Assembly (NCBI GenBank): GCA_031268255.1
Contig: JAIRXO010000296.1
Span: 1 to 5,661 of the forward strand
DNA from: Spirochaetaceae bacterium
Lineage (GTDB): Bacteria; Spirochaetota; Spirochaetia; Treponematales; Breznakiellaceae
Direction of reading: 5' to 3'
DNA: 5,661 nucleotides
Shown piece by piece: positions 5,620-5,661 of this stretch. Each line of letters opens with the position of its first letter. The first letter of the stretch is position 1. A program made the translations under genes and the position numbers. The notes under the pieces are model-generated. The model did no database searches, was not told the DNA's origin, and saw only the letters and a list, made by a program, of their open reading frames with translations.

Positions 5620-5661
5620 TTAACTCAAAGGATAGATGTGTTGGAGCGCATTATTGTTCGA

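Noticed and set aside
5636..5661. Possible start of another gene (ATG at 5636 or GTG at 5638 after AAAGGA)
   Set aside because: Only eight codons are visible before the window ends, so neither the frame nor a product can be supported.

Overview
The window reads as a chromosomal stretch from a spirochaete, most likely a Treponema-like bacterium of moderate GC content. This is inferred from gene content and protein style: a phosphofructokinase of the trypanosome/plant/spirochaete type, a periplasmic protein with glycogen-binding-like folds, and an acidic Asp/Pro-rich protein at the right edge. No rRNA, tRNA, CRISPR array or complete mobile element was seen, and the species cannot be named from this sequence alone.

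Left part (1-2690, minus strand): a sigma70-like promoter (TTGAAA-17-TATACT) drives an ATP-type 6-phosphofructokinase (start at 2602, not the further upstream ATG). Three bases after its stop begins a LarA-family nickel-pincer racemase/epimerase gene. That gene is open to the left window edge, so its C-terminus is missing. The pair looks like a two-gene operon joining a glycolytic enzyme to a 2-hydroxyacid racemase-like enzyme.

Middle (2690-3760, plus strand): a divergent promoter (TTGTAT-17-TATATT) drives a small NifU C-terminal-domain iron-sulfur protein, followed by an intrinsic terminator and then a MarC-family six-helix membrane protein. MarC converges on the next gene across a 10-bp-stem hairpin whose U-tract serves the opposite strand.

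Right part (3760-5661): a minus-strand HigA-like XRE regulator with an unusual basic tail holding an AT-hook core (RGRP) has no toxin partner. Its strong promoter lies in an island of about 15% GC. Next, on the minus strand, is a secreted protein with two E-set/CBM48-like domains. Diverging from it on the plus strand is an acidic protein whose last 20 or so residues coincide with an abrupt fall in GC (about 59% to 36%), as if its 3' end had been replaced.

No clear new multi-gene system is visible. The best leads are the pfk/LarA-like pairing, the orphan HigA with its AT-hook-like tail facing an AT-rich promoter, and the composition breakpoint near 5551.
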